Positions 18,478-25,781 of a stretch of DNA of 60,974 nucleotides are shown piece after piece. A program made the translations under genes and the position numbers. Each line of letters starts with the position of its first letter. Position 1 is the stretch's first letter. The notes beneath the pieces are model-generated. The model worked only from the letters and a program-made list of their open reading frames with translations. It was not told the DNA's origin and searched no databases. Source of the DNA: Gammaproteobacteria bacterium (GTDB taxonomy: Bacteria; Pseudomonadota; Gammaproteobacteria; DSM-16500); NCBI GenBank assembly GCA_013287745.1, contig JABDDF010000006.1, positions 1-60,974 on the forward strand, in the 5' to 3' direction.

Positions 18478-19328
18478 TAATTTTTTATCACCACTGCGCG
18501 CCAATTCCTGCTGTTTGTCTGCAGTTTTGGCAGTTCAACAATACGTAACACTTGGTCATTGACACGCATGTCAGAACCATCACCTGTTACGCCCAATTCG
18601 GTACGTGCGACAAAGGGTGGACTAATCATTTTTTCTTGCAATAATTTACGATAAATAACCATGCCGCGATAATCGCGTTTTAAGCGGGCAAGATTTTGTT
18701 GAAAGATACTATAAGCTTGCGCAATGCCTTTTTCCCAGCCTTTTTCCGTGTATTGTTTCCAAACTTTTTGCTCATCACTCGATCGCGGCAATAAGGTTTT
18801 GTGCGGTAAAACTGGCTTGGGATACATCAGCCATAAATATTCGCGCCAATTAGGCGGCGTGGTGGCAAAGCGCGCTTGGGCGATAATTTTATAAGTTCTG
18901 TCAGCCACGCGTATGGTATTGGGATCATTTAAATTTAAACTATTATCACCTTCTTCTAGCACCGGTGGTAATACACCATGGCTTAAAACCATGGCATCAA
19001 AATTAAAAATACTATCAAGGTATTTCTTATCTTTATTCATTTGGGTATTGATTTGATCTGAAGCCCAGGCAAGGCCGCCTTGAGCGCCAATGGTCATGGC
19101 CGTTTCTTTTAACATTTTAGCGCGAAGTCTGCCTAATTTAAGTTGTGTTGCGGATGCCTGAGTTGGAACAAAGCGTACATTTTCTAATTGAGAAAGATTG
19201 GCGGTATCAACATTGCTGAGATTTTGTTGATGAGAACTACAGGCTGCCAGCATACCAAGCAAAGCGAGGATACAGCATTGCCGAAGGTGTGAAATGATGT
19301 TTGCCAAGTTCATGCTAGTTTTTTGCAT
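18477..19328 (-). CDS. dotC: Dot/Icm outer-membrane lipoprotein DotC
   Basis: DotC is an outer-membrane lipoprotein that, with DotD, inserts DotH into the core complex. The 283-residue frame has a lipoprotein signal with lipobox LAAC (cysteine at about residue 30). The body has the family segments RVADRTYKIIAQARFATTPPNWREYLWL and GWEKGIAQAYSIFQQNLARLKRDYRGMV. Two in-frame ATGs are possible: 19328, overlapping dotD by 14 bp, and 19313, one base after the dotD stop. Neither has a strong Shine-Dalgarno, which suggests translational coupling to dotD. The stop overlaps the dotB start. Confidence 0.95.
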   Translation of the reverse strand: MQKTSMNLANIISHLRQCCILALLGMLAACSSHQQNLSNVDTANLSQLENVRFVPTQASATQLKLGRLRAKMLKETAMTIGAQGGLAWASDQINTQMNKDKKYLDSIFNFDAMVLSHGVLPPVLEEGDNSLNLNDPNTIRVADRTYKIIAQARFATTPPNWREYLWLMYPKPVLPHKTLLPRSSDEQKVWKQYTEKGWEKGIAQAYSIFQQNLARLKRDYRGMVIYRKLLQEKMISPPFVARTELGVTGDGSDMRVNDQVLRIVELPKLQTNSRNWRAVVIKN

Positions 19329-19785
19329 AGCGTAATTCTATGGTGCGGCTATCAGGAAAAACCACAACAGCGGCACGACGTCCGCATTGATAACCAGTAT
19401 TTCTTAGGACATCACCCAGCATGACATTTTTTTCATAGAGTGTAACGATGACAGGGATAGCGGGTGCGGTTCCTAAGACTCTTAGTCGATAATTTGAAGC
19501 ATAGGCAATTTGTTTCAACAGGGGTTCGACTGGGCCTGACCAGTCAACGGTAGTTAAGCCTGCCATGCCATAGGAAGCAGGACTAGGCGGAGCAGGAATC
19601 ATAGGGACAGGGTGTGCAGCTTGAGCAGTTTCTGCAAGATCGACAATGGAATGACTCACAGCGAAAGAAGCTTCAGCTAGAGAAGATTGACTTGAGTTAA
19701 TGTTATACCCTTGCGGCGGTTTAGGCGCAGCACATGCGCATAATAAAAGAGGAAAAGTAATCACAAGAGCAACAGTTTGCTTCAT
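19315..19785 (-). CDS. dotD: Dot/Icm outer-membrane lipoprotein DotD
   Basis: A small lipoprotein partner of DotC in the type IVB outer-membrane core; its known structure resembles secretin N-domains. The 156-residue protein begins MKQTVALVITFPLLLCACAA with a lipobox LCAC. The C-terminal domain reads LLKQIAYASNYRLRVLGTAPA and IPVIVTLYEKNVMLGDVLRNTGYQCG, the N0-like fold seen in DotD. The frame extends to a TTG at 19794, but the ATG at 19785 gives a normal signal peptide. It is the first gene of the dotD-dotC-dotB unit, divergent from icmT. Confidence 0.95.
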   Translation of the reverse strand: MKQTVALVITFPLLLCACAAPKPPQGYNINSSQSSLAEASFAVSHSIVDLAETAQAAHPVPMIPAPPSPASYGMAGLTTVDWSGPVEPLLKQIAYASNYRLRVLGTAPAIPVIVTLYEKNVMLGDVLRNTGYQCGRRAAVVVFPDSRTIELRYAKN

Positions 19786-19924
19786 GTTTGGCAATATCCC
19801 TATGTTCGCACGGTAAATATGACAAAATCTCTATCGCATTTTATTACAAAAATAAGAGGTTTCATGGCATTGAAGCAAGACGGATAATTAAAGTCAAGTT
19901 AATAAGAATGGGAGTGTGCGGTGC

Positions 19925-20102
19925 TTCGAGACGCGGCGTAGCAGCCCTCACCCCCTGCCCCTCTCCCCTCGCAAAAAGCACTCCGGGAGAGGGGAGCGTC
20001 CTAAGTTATTTCGCGGAGAAAATTTAGGATGCTCCCCTCTCCCGGAGCGCTTTTTGCGAGGGGAGAGGGGCAGGGGGTGAGGGCTGCTACGCCGTGTCTC
20101 GA
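19925..20102. repeat. family B palindromic repeat in the dotD/icmT gap, with flanking arms
   Basis: Nearly perfect inverted repeat with outer arms TTCGAGACGCGGCGTAGCAG and complement around the GC-rich family B core. It occupies about half of the 390-bp divergent space between dotD (19785) and icmT (20176), so both promoters must lie in the short flanks (19786-19924 and 20103-20170). Apart from this repeat and an AGGAG before icmT, I see nothing definite in the gap. Confidence 0.95.
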
Positions 20103-20175
20103 ACGGTTTAATATACAACTAGGCACGATCCATTTCTTTCGTTAAACTCAAACGAATGGACAAGAGGAGTAAGTG

Positions 20176-20418
20176 ATGGCAACCTGGCGCGATTCTGCAA
20201 AAAATGTCAGATTTTGGGTCATTGATTATCGAGCAACCTTTCCCGTGCTCATTCTTGTTTTTCATATCCGCCTATGGACCTTTATTTTCGCTGTCATTGC
20301 GACTTCCTTTTTTGTCATATTGGAACGCTGGGGCTTTAGCGTTGCTGTCTTTTTGCGTTGGCTGCGTTCCTTTGTCGCAGGGCCGCGTAAAATTGCCCAG
20401 CCCTGGTGGAAATGGTAG
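20176..20418 (+). CDS. icmT: Dot/Icm membrane protein IcmT
   Basis: An 80-residue homologue of IcmT, a small inner-membrane protein needed for type IVB export and, in Legionella, for egress. The family pattern WRDSAKNVRFWVIDYRATFP is followed by a hydrophobic region of one or two helices (VLILVFHIRLWTFIFAVIAT) and ends FLRWLRSFVAGPRKIAQPWW. GAGGAG lies upstream; the start may be ATG 20176 or GTG 20173. The stop at 20416-20418 falls at the edge of a short sequence resembling the repeat at 3691. icmS follows after 34 bp. Confidence 0.96.
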   Translation: MATWRDSAKNVRFWVIDYRATFPVLILVFHIRLWTFIFAVIATSFFVILERWGFSVAVFLRWLRSFVAGPRKIAQPWWKW

Positions 20419-20435
20419 TCTGTTTGCAATTCGCT
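20417..20435 (+). repeat. solo half-end resembling the 3691-3836 repeat
   Basis: The 19 bases AGTCTGTTTGCAATTCGCT match the left end of the inverted repeat at 3691 (GGTCTGTTTACAATTCGCT) at 17 positions. They lie in the 34-bp icmT-icmS spacer and overlap the end of icmT. No right arm is seen nearby. Confidence 0.5.
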
Positions 20436-20452
20436 TAATGTGAAGGAATCCT

Positions 20453-20800
20453 ATGGCAACCCTCGATATATCCCAGCAAATGTGTAAGATCGCTCGCTTA
20501 GCCAATGCGCAATTCAGCTTAAACGGCCGTCCAATGACCATGGAAGAAGTCTTTGCCCCTACGGGTTTATTAGCAGGTATGGCTCGTCGGGCTGATCAGC
20601 TGAGTTCACTTTGTTTGGGCTATGGTATTGGCGTTACCTTTGAAGAAGCAGAAGGTTCGACATTGGGGGTGAAAGTTATTTTTGATGACATCACACCCAA
20701 TGTGTTGCGGCTGCTTTGTATTACCGATGTGATGATGGAATTGATGAAGGGTTCGCCGAAGGGTTCGGTCACGGCTTTGGATCAGTTGATGTATGATTAA
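20453..20800 (+). CDS. icmS: Dot/Icm secretion chaperone IcmS
   Basis: IcmS forms a small acidic heterodimer with IcmW that presents a subset of effectors to the DotL coupling complex. The 115-residue protein has the family length (Legionella 114). It carries the characteristic FSLNGRPMTMEEVFAPTGLL, LCLGYGIGVTFEEAEGSTLG and ITPNVLRLLCITDVMMELM. GAAGGAATCCT lies upstream of the ATG. It follows icmT by 34 bp, the same pair order as in other Dot/Icm loci. In Legionella icmR and icmQ come next; here the locus stops and gpsA converges, with the two stops overlapping by 4 bp. Confidence 0.96.
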   Translation: MATLDISQQMCKIARLANAQFSLNGRPMTMEEVFAPTGLLAGMARRADQLSSLCLGYGIGVTFEEAEGSTLGVKVIFDDITPNVLRLLCITDVMMELMKGSPKGSVTALDQLMYD

Positions 20801-21789
20801 CCCAACAAACCTAAAATCATTTTTCTTATCTCACCGGCCTTAACTTCAATATCGCCACTAACAACCCGCCAAACCATTTCACAAATAGGCATGTGCACAT
20901 CATGCTGCTTGGCTAATTGCGCGACTAATTCCGCATTGCGTTTGCCTTCTATCACTTGCCCAATTTCCGTTTCTGCTTGCGAAATGCTCGCGCCCTTGCC
21001 CAAATGCAGTCCCAGGCGTCGATTACGCGATTGATCATCGGAACAAGTGAGGATGAGATCTCCCAAACCCGATAAGCCGAGAAAGGTTTCTGCCTTGCCG
21101 CCTAATTTGCTTCCCAATTGCGTGATTTCCGCCAAGCCTAAGGTGATCAAAGCACTGCGTGTATTCGTGCCTAAACCCAAGCCATCAGCAATACCTGTCG
21201 CGATGGCGATAACATTTTTTACCACACCACCGACTTCCACGCCGATAATGTCATGACTAGGATGAATAGCAAAAATATCACTGTGAAATCTTTGCTTGAG
21301 TTCACTGAGAAACTGAGCATCACGCGAGGCAATGACAACAGCAGCAGGCAAGCCAGCCGCAACCTCACGCGCAAAAGAAGGGCCAGATAAAACCGCATAG
21401 GGATGCTGACCGATCACATCATCAGCAACTTGATTTAGCAATTGACCTGTTTCTGCATCGATACCCTTGGTCGCACAAATGATGCGAGTTCGCGGATGTA
21501 AGAAAGGTTTGACTAAAGTCAGCGTTTGTCTAAAACCAATCGATGGAACAACCACTAAAATATCATCAACTTCTTTAACCGTTTCTGCTAAATTTCTGTG
21601 GGGGTGAATCGAATCGGGTAGGGGAATGCCTGGTAAATAGCGATGATGCGCTTTCTCTAGCAGCATAGCTTCAATTTCAGAAGTATCAATACTCCATATA
21701 CGAACCGTCTGTCCCTGTCTTGCTAAATATAAGGCTAGGGCGGTGCCCCATGAACCGGCACCTAGAATTGCGATGTCTTTGTTTATCAT
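20797..21789 (-). CDS. gpsA: glycerol-3-phosphate dehydrogenase [NAD(P)+]
   Basis: Reduces dihydroxyacetone phosphate to sn-glycerol-3-phosphate for phospholipid synthesis in the cytosol. At 330 residues it has normal length. The N-terminal dinucleotide fold begins IAILGAGSWGTALALYLAR. Further marks are LSGPSFAREVAAGLPAAVV, the catalytic-lysine segment GVVKNVIAIATGIADGLGLG, and TFLGLSGLGDLILTCSDDQSR. It ends the rhodanese-grxC-secB-gpsA cluster, the same order as E. coli yibN-grxC-secB-gpsA. The stop overlaps the convergent icmS stop by 4 bp, leaving no room for a separate terminator. Confidence 0.97.
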   Translation of the reverse strand: MINKDIAILGAGSWGTALALYLARQGQTVRIWSIDTSEIEAMLLEKAHHRYLPGIPLPDSIHPHRNLAETVKEVDDILVVVPSIGFRQTLTLVKPFLHPRTRIICATKGIDAETGQLLNQVADDVIGQHPYAVLSGPSFAREVAAGLPAAVVIASRDAQFLSELKQRFHSDIFAIHPSHDIIGVEVGGVVKNVIAIATGIADGLGLGTNTRSALITLGLAEITQLGSKLGGKAETFLGLSGLGDLILTCSDDQSRNRRLGLHLGKGASISQAETEIGQVIEGKRNAELVAQLAKQHDVHMPICEMVWRVVSGDIEVKAGEIRKMILGLLG

Positions 21790-21810
21790 GGGGCATCCTT
21801 TTCATCGAAA

Positions 21811-22275
21811 TTAATTTGGCGTACCTGTACCTTCGCCGCTACCTTGCTTTTCCATATGCTGAGTATAAAGCGCATCAAAATTAACCGGCGCTAAAATTAA
21901 TTGTGGGAAACCACCACGCACCACCATGTCTGATACTATCTCACGTGCATAGGGAAATAAAATATTAGGACAGAAACTGCCAAGCATTTGATGTAATTGG
22001 TCAGCAGGAAAACCATTAATCATGAAAACACCAGCTTGATGCACTTCAATCAAAAAAGCATTTTTCTTGGATGAGCTCACTGTCGCGGTAATCGATAAAA
22101 CAACTTCATGAAGATTATCCTGTACGCGGCTACTTTTTGTTTCGAGATTTAAAGAAACTTCTGGTTTCCATTCTTCAACAAAGGTATGCGGTGTATTGGG
22201 TGCCTCAAAAGAAATGTCTTTCACATAAATGCGTTGAATTTCAAATTGCGGCGTAATGGGAGTAGTCTGTGTCAT
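21811..22275 (-). CDS. secB: protein-export chaperone SecB
   Basis: A cytosolic tetrameric chaperone that holds preproteins unfolded and hands them to SecA. The 154-residue protein begins with FEIQRIYVKDISFEAPNTPH and continues with the SecB core EVVLSITATV, IEVHQAGVFMI and CPNILFPYAREIVSDMVVRGGFPQL. The C-terminus is polar and lacks the Zn-ligand-like basic end seen in E. coli SecA partners; the short tail is common for SecB. It lies 21 bp before gpsA and 18 bp after grxC. Confidence 0.97.
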   Translation of the reverse strand: MTQTTPITPQFEIQRIYVKDISFEAPNTPHTFVEEWKPEVSLNLETKSSRVQDNLHEVVLSITATVSSSKKNAFLIEVHQAGVFMINGFPADQLHQMLGSFCPNILFPYAREIVSDMVVRGGFPQLILAPVNFDALYTQHMEKQGSGEGTGTPN

Positions 22276-22293
22276 GGAAAAACCCTTCTATCA

Positions 22294-22548
22294 TTATGTT
22301 TTAAGTAAGGCATCGAGATTACCTGACTTTGCTAATTTAGCAAGATCATCATAACCACCGATGGGTTGATCATTAATAAAAATTTGCGGCACCGTACGGC
22401 GCTGACTAAGTTTAAGCATTTCTTCTAATTGGGCTGGTTCAAGGTCGACACGAACTTCTTCAAAAGCGATATTGCGTGTCTTTAATAATTCTTTCGCTAA
22501 ACGGCAATAAGAACAATTTTCTTTTGAATAAACGATTACTTTTGCCAT
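22294..22548 (-). CDS. grxC: glutaredoxin 3
   Basis: A small thiol-disulfide oxidoreductase reduced by glutathione. The 84-residue single domain has the active site CSYC (residues 11-14) after VIVYSKEN, the cis-proline segment RRTVPQIFINDQPIGGYDDL, and normal GrxC length. It starts 2 bp after the rhodanese gene stop. Its substrate glutathione would be made by gshA/gshB at the start of the window. Confidence 0.96.
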   Translation of the reverse strand: MAKVIVYSKENCSYCRLAKELLKTRNIAFEEVRVDLEPAQLEEMLKLSQRRTVPQIFINDQPIGGYDDLAKLAKSGNLDALLKT

Positions 22549-22550
22549 GA

Positions 22551-22976
22551 TTATTCTCCTTTGATTAAAGGCATTTGCGCGTCAGTCCATGCACGCATGC
22601 CGCCTGTCAATGAGTAGGCATTATAGCCTTGTTTCAAGGCTTGTGCGGCGATTTTTTGTGAATCTAGGCCGGTATTGCCAATAAAAATCAAGGGACGCGC
22701 GCGGAGTTTTTCTATTTTCTGCGGTAGGGGCTGCATATCGCTTAGTGTGAAGCAAAGTGCATCAATAATATGGCCTTGAGCAAAGGCTTCTTGACCGCGC
22801 AAATCAATCACGACGGCATTGTCATGATTAATCATTTGAGTGACTTGGGTTGCGTTTAAGTCAAATGTTTTACCGCGCGCACGTAGAAATTCCACCATAA
22901 TTAGCAGAATCAAAGCAATGACTGCGCCCGCGCTAAGCAAGGGATGACGAAAGAGGAAATTGATCAATTCTTGCAT
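22551..22976 (-). CDS. membrane-anchored rhodanese-like protein, no active-site Cys
   Basis: A 141-residue protein with an N-terminal transmembrane anchor (LLSAGAVIALILLIMVEFL) and a single rhodanese domain (VVIDLRGQEAFAQGHIIDAL to YSLTGGMRAWTDAQMPLI). At the place of the catalytic cysteine loop it reads FIGNTGLDS, so no sulfur transferase activity is expected from this domain. This matches the E. coli YibN-like type, which is also the gene found before grxC-secB-gpsA. It begins the four-gene cluster; its promoter should lie in the 90 bp before it (22977-23066). Confidence 0.9.
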   Translation of the reverse strand: MQELINFLFRHPLLSAGAVIALILLIMVEFLRARGKTFDLNATQVTQMINHDNAVVIDLRGQEAFAQGHIIDALCFTLSDMQPLPQKIEKLRARPLIFIGNTGLDSQKIAAQALKQGYNAYSLTGGMRAWTDAQMPLIKGE

Positions 22977-23066
22977 AATATTACCTTTGATAATGATCAG
23001 GTTCGTGTTGTGAAAGAGTGGCCTAATGTAGCGGTTATTGGGGTTTAGAGCAAGCAGACTTGATAG

Positions 23067-23780
23067 CTATACACGGCGCGCACAGCACCAAACATCCACC
23101 CTAGCAGCGCCTTGCTTTTTTAATAATTGACAAAATTCCCGCAGCGTATGCCCCGTTGTCATGACATCATCAATAACAGCAATTGATAAACCCGCATAGG
23201 AATGATGACTCGCAAAAGCATTTCGCATATTTTGTTTACGCTTATCTGCAGCCAATAAACTTTGTGCCTCAGTTGCTTTTACGCGTTTGACACTGAGAAA
23301 ATCCAGCGGAATATTTAATGAACGAGCAATGGGTCTTGCAATTTCCAAGGCTTGATTAAAGCCGCGTTCTCGCAATCTTGTTTTATGCAAGGGAATGGGC
23401 ATGATCACATCGGGCAAGGTTTCTGCTTGATAGCATCGTTGAATGCCTTGTACAAATAACTCGCCCAAGGCTTGCGCATAGTGTAATTGAGCATGAAATT
23501 TAAGATAAATAATCAGATGATTAATAGGGGATTCATAGCGAAATAAGGCGAAAGTTTTATCAAATGGGGGTGGGTCTTTAAGGCAGGCACCGCATATTTT
23601 TGCCTGCTCAGAAAACAGAAAAGCAGCGCATTGCTGGCAAGCCTGCGTTAAAATAGGCAAGTCTTGTTCGCAAGCAAGGCAAACATTCAATGACCGGCCG
23701 CTAATCTGCCCGCATAAAACACAATAAGCAGGCAGCAGCCAATGATAAAGATGATGTAAGACACGAAAAAGGTAAACCAT
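23067..23780 (-). CDS. comF: ComF family protein
   Basis: A 237-residue ComF/GntX-type protein. An N-terminal four-cysteine zinc finger (CVLCG, CLACEQ, CQQC, CGAC) is followed by a phosphoribosyltransferase-like domain with MPIPLHKTRLRERGFNQ and the PRPP loop VIDDVMTTGHTLREF. ComF is needed for DNA uptake during transformation in several bacteria and pairs functionally with dprA in this window. The ATG at 23780 has AGGAG at 8-bp spacing, located inside the divergent gene. Its start codon overlaps the ATG of the BioC-like gene (CATG). Confidence 0.94.
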   Translation of the reverse strand: MVYLFRVLHHLYHWLLPAYCVLCGQISGRSLNVCLACEQDLPILTQACQQCAAFLFSEQAKICGACLKDPPPFDKTFALFRYESPINHLIIYLKFHAQLHYAQALGELFVQGIQRCYQAETLPDVIMPIPLHKTRLRERGFNQALEIARPIARSLNIPLDFLSVKRVKATEAQSLLAADKRKQNMRNAFASHHSYAGLSIAVIDDVMTTGHTLREFCQLLKKQGAARVDVWCCARRV

Positions 23781-24474
23781 GAGCTTATCTCCTAATGAAG
23801 TGAATCCCTTTGTGTTGATGTCTGAAGTGGGAAAAGAATTAGTTGCACGTTTGGATTTGATGACTTTGCAGCCGCAAGTGATGATGAATGTGAGTCATGA
23901 GGGAAGTGATTTAAATAATTTATTGCAAGCGCGTTATCCCAAAGCGCGCATGCTTGATGCGAATCAAGCTGCTGAATCAGTGGATCTTATCATTGCAAAT
24001 TTATTCCTGCCTTGGCAATCTGATTTTCTAGCAATCCTAAGTAAATGGCGCCGTCTTTTGCGGCCGAATGGTTTGCTTATGTTTAGTGTATTAGGAACGG
24101 ATACATTAACTGCATGGACGGAAATATTTACGTCAGAAAATTTACCGCATTATGTTGATATGCATAATTTAGGTGATTTGCTGTTACAAGCAGGTTTGGC
24201 TGATCCCGTTTTGGATGTCAATTATTATAGCTTGATTTATCGCGATAGAAATAAATTATTTGCTGAGTTGATAGCGAGCGGTATGTTGTTGCCTGATGTT
24301 GAATATCAGCAAGAAGATTGTTTACCTAGTGAAGATGGTAAATGGCATGCACGTTATGAAATCGTTTATGGACATGCCTTCGCGCCGGTGTTAGCGGAAA
24401 CTAGTACGAGTGATGGGGATGGTGTTGCGCGGATTCCTTTGTCGCAGTTGCGGAGGCAGTTGAACCGGACATAA
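23779..24474 (+). CDS. BioC-like methyltransferase-fold protein with eroded SAM site
   Basis: A 231-residue protein resembling malonyl-ACP O-methyltransferase BioC, which primes biotin synthesis. The part LLRPNGLLMFSVLGTDTLTAW, VDMHNLGDLLLQAGLADPVLD and the C-terminal YEIVYGHAF fit that family. The N-terminus is short and SAM motif I, normally a Gly-rich LDLGCGTG, reads MMNVSHEGSDL. It may therefore be a non-catalytic relative or a diverged enzyme. AAAGGT precedes the ATG with normal spacing. The last codons and stop lie in the first copy of a 22-bp repeat that recurs at the start of the following Fic gene. Confidence 0.75.
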   Translation: MSLSPNEVNPFVLMSEVGKELVARLDLMTLQPQVMMNVSHEGSDLNNLLQARYPKARMLDANQAAESVDLIIANLFLPWQSDFLAILSKWRRLLRPNGLLMFSVLGTDTLTAWTEIFTSENLPHYVDMHNLGDLLLQAGLADPVLDVNYYSLIYRDRNKLFAELIASGMLLPDVEYQQEDCLPSEDGKWHARYEIVYGHAFAPVLAETSTSDGDGVARIPLSQLRRQLNRT

Positions 24475-24575
24475 AACCGGACATTTTTCTTTTAAAAATC
24501 CATTAATATCTAAATAAAATATGCTATAATCAAGTACATGAGTAATAAAAAATCGGACATAAAACCGGACATTTT
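24466..24575 (+). repeat. 22-bp direct repeat flanking the fic promoter
   Basis: CGGACATAAAACCGGACATTTT occurs at 24466-24487 (in two parts: CGGACATAAAA and CCGGACATTTT) and again at 24554-24575, 88 bp apart. Each copy itself contains CGGACAT twice, 11-12 bp apart. The first copy spans the stop of the BioC-like gene; the second lies in codons 6-13 of the Fic gene. It could be operators or a duplication made when the Fic gene was inserted. Confidence 0.9.
24502..24530 (+). promoter_or_regulatory. probable fic promoter
   Basis: A perfect -10 hexamer TATAAT at 24525-24530 has a poor -35 (ATTAAT, 24502-24507) 17 bp upstream. Transcription would start at about 24536-24538, on the ATG itself, so the mRNA may be leaderless. 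No Shine-Dalgarno is present. Confidence 0.55.
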
Positions 24576-25767
24576 GCAGCCTATTGATAGAGAAGAAAAT
24601 CTATCAATGATGGAGCCTTTATTGATATCAGAAAACTCCAGGCATCGAACGCAATTAGTAGACCTTGCAATGGAATTAGTGGCCAAATCGGCCGGATTTA
24701 AACGCAGCTTGCCGCCAGCTATACAAGCATCATTAGCTAGCGTTGTTCGAGCCATGAATTGCTATTACAGTAATTTAATTGAGGGGCATAATACTCACCC
24801 TATTGATATTGACAGGGCCTTACGAGGTGATTATAGCGCTGATGTAAAAAAACGAAATTTACAAAAAGAAGCAGTAGCGCATATCGCAGTTCAAGAGTGG
24901 ATCGATAGTGGCGGCATCAGTAATAATGTGTTTTCTCGTGATGCAATATGCGAAATTCATAAGCGTTTCTGTGATTTACTTCCTGAAGATTTATTATGGG
25001 TCGAAGATCCGCATAGCAAAAAGAAGATGCGGGTTATACCCGGTAAATTGCGTCTGAATGATGTCATCGTTGGCAATCATATTCCAGTGAGCCCTGGCGC
25101 TTTACCACGCTTTCTTTCACGATTTGAATCTGTGTATAGCAAATTAGGCAAAACAGAAACTATTTTGGCATTGGCAGCATCACATCATCGATTACTATGG
25201 ATTCATCCCTTTCTTGATGGCAATGGCCGCGTAGCAAGATTAATGTCTCATGCAGTTATCCTTAATGCACTAGATACGGGTGGAATGTGGTCTATTGCCA
25301 GGGGTTTGGCTCGCAATGTGTTGAGCTATAAAGAGCGTCTTGCTAATTGCGATCTAACACGACGCAATGATTTAGATGGACGTGGGAATTTAAGTGAAGA
25401 ATCGCTCGCTGATTTCACGCAATTTTTTCTTGAGATTTGTATTGATCAAATTAATTTTATGGAATCAATTATGGAGCCTGATCACTTGAGAACAAGAATT
25501 CTATTGTGGGCCCGTGAAGAAATTCAGATGGAAAAACTACCATCACAATCTATCCAAATACTTGAGGCAGTTTTATATCGAGGTGAAATATCCAGAGGTG
25601 AAATGTCGGTAATATTAAATATAACAGATCGGCATGCACGTCGATTGACTGCTAGTTTAATCACGAAAGGGATTCTTGTCTCAGACTCACCAAGATCTTC
25701 ATTAAGATTAGCCTTTCCTGCAGCGCTTGCAAACCGATGGATGCCAGGTTTGTTTCCTGCTAAATAG
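24538..25767 (+). CDS. Fic-domain protein with N-terminal inhibitory helix (class II)
   Basis: Fic proteins transfer AMP (or another nucleotide-derived group) to target proteins. The 409-residue protein has the inhibitory motif SNLIEG (residues 78-83), of the S/TxxxE(G/N) type that blocks the active site. The catalytic Fic motif HPFLDGNGRVAR begins at residue 223, and a C-terminal winged-helix-like region starts at about residue 325 (SRGEMSVILNITDRHARRLTASLITKG in outline). The order inhibitory helix, Fic core, wHTH is that of class II Fic proteins. The ATG has no Shine-Dalgarno and probably starts at or next to the mRNA end. It is convergent with the mobile mystery operon. Target unknown. 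Confidence 0.93.
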   Translation: MSNKKSDIKPDILQPIDREENLSMMEPLLISENSRHRTQLVDLAMELVAKSAGFKRSLPPAIQASLASVVRAMNCYYSNLIEGHNTHPIDIDRALRGDYSADVKKRNLQKEAVAHIAVQEWIDSGGISNNVFSRDAICEIHKRFCDLLPEDLLWVEDPHSKKKMRVIPGKLRLNDVIVGNHIPVSPGALPRFLSRFESVYSKLGKTETILALAASHHRLLWIHPFLDGNGRVARLMSHAVILNALDTGGMWSIARGLARNVLSYKERLANCDLTRRNDLDGRGNLSEESLADFTQFFLEICIDQINFMESIMEPDHLRTRILLWAREEIQMEKLPSQSIQILEAVLYRGEISRGEMSVILNITDRHARRLTASLITKGILVSDSPRSSLRLAFPAALANRWMPGLFPAK

Positions 25768-25781
25768 GAAAGTAGACATTC

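Noticed and set aside
20103-20172. PmrA-type regulatory site before icmT
   Set aside because: Only one TTTAATAT-like half-site is present; the paired motif expected for PmrA is not seen.
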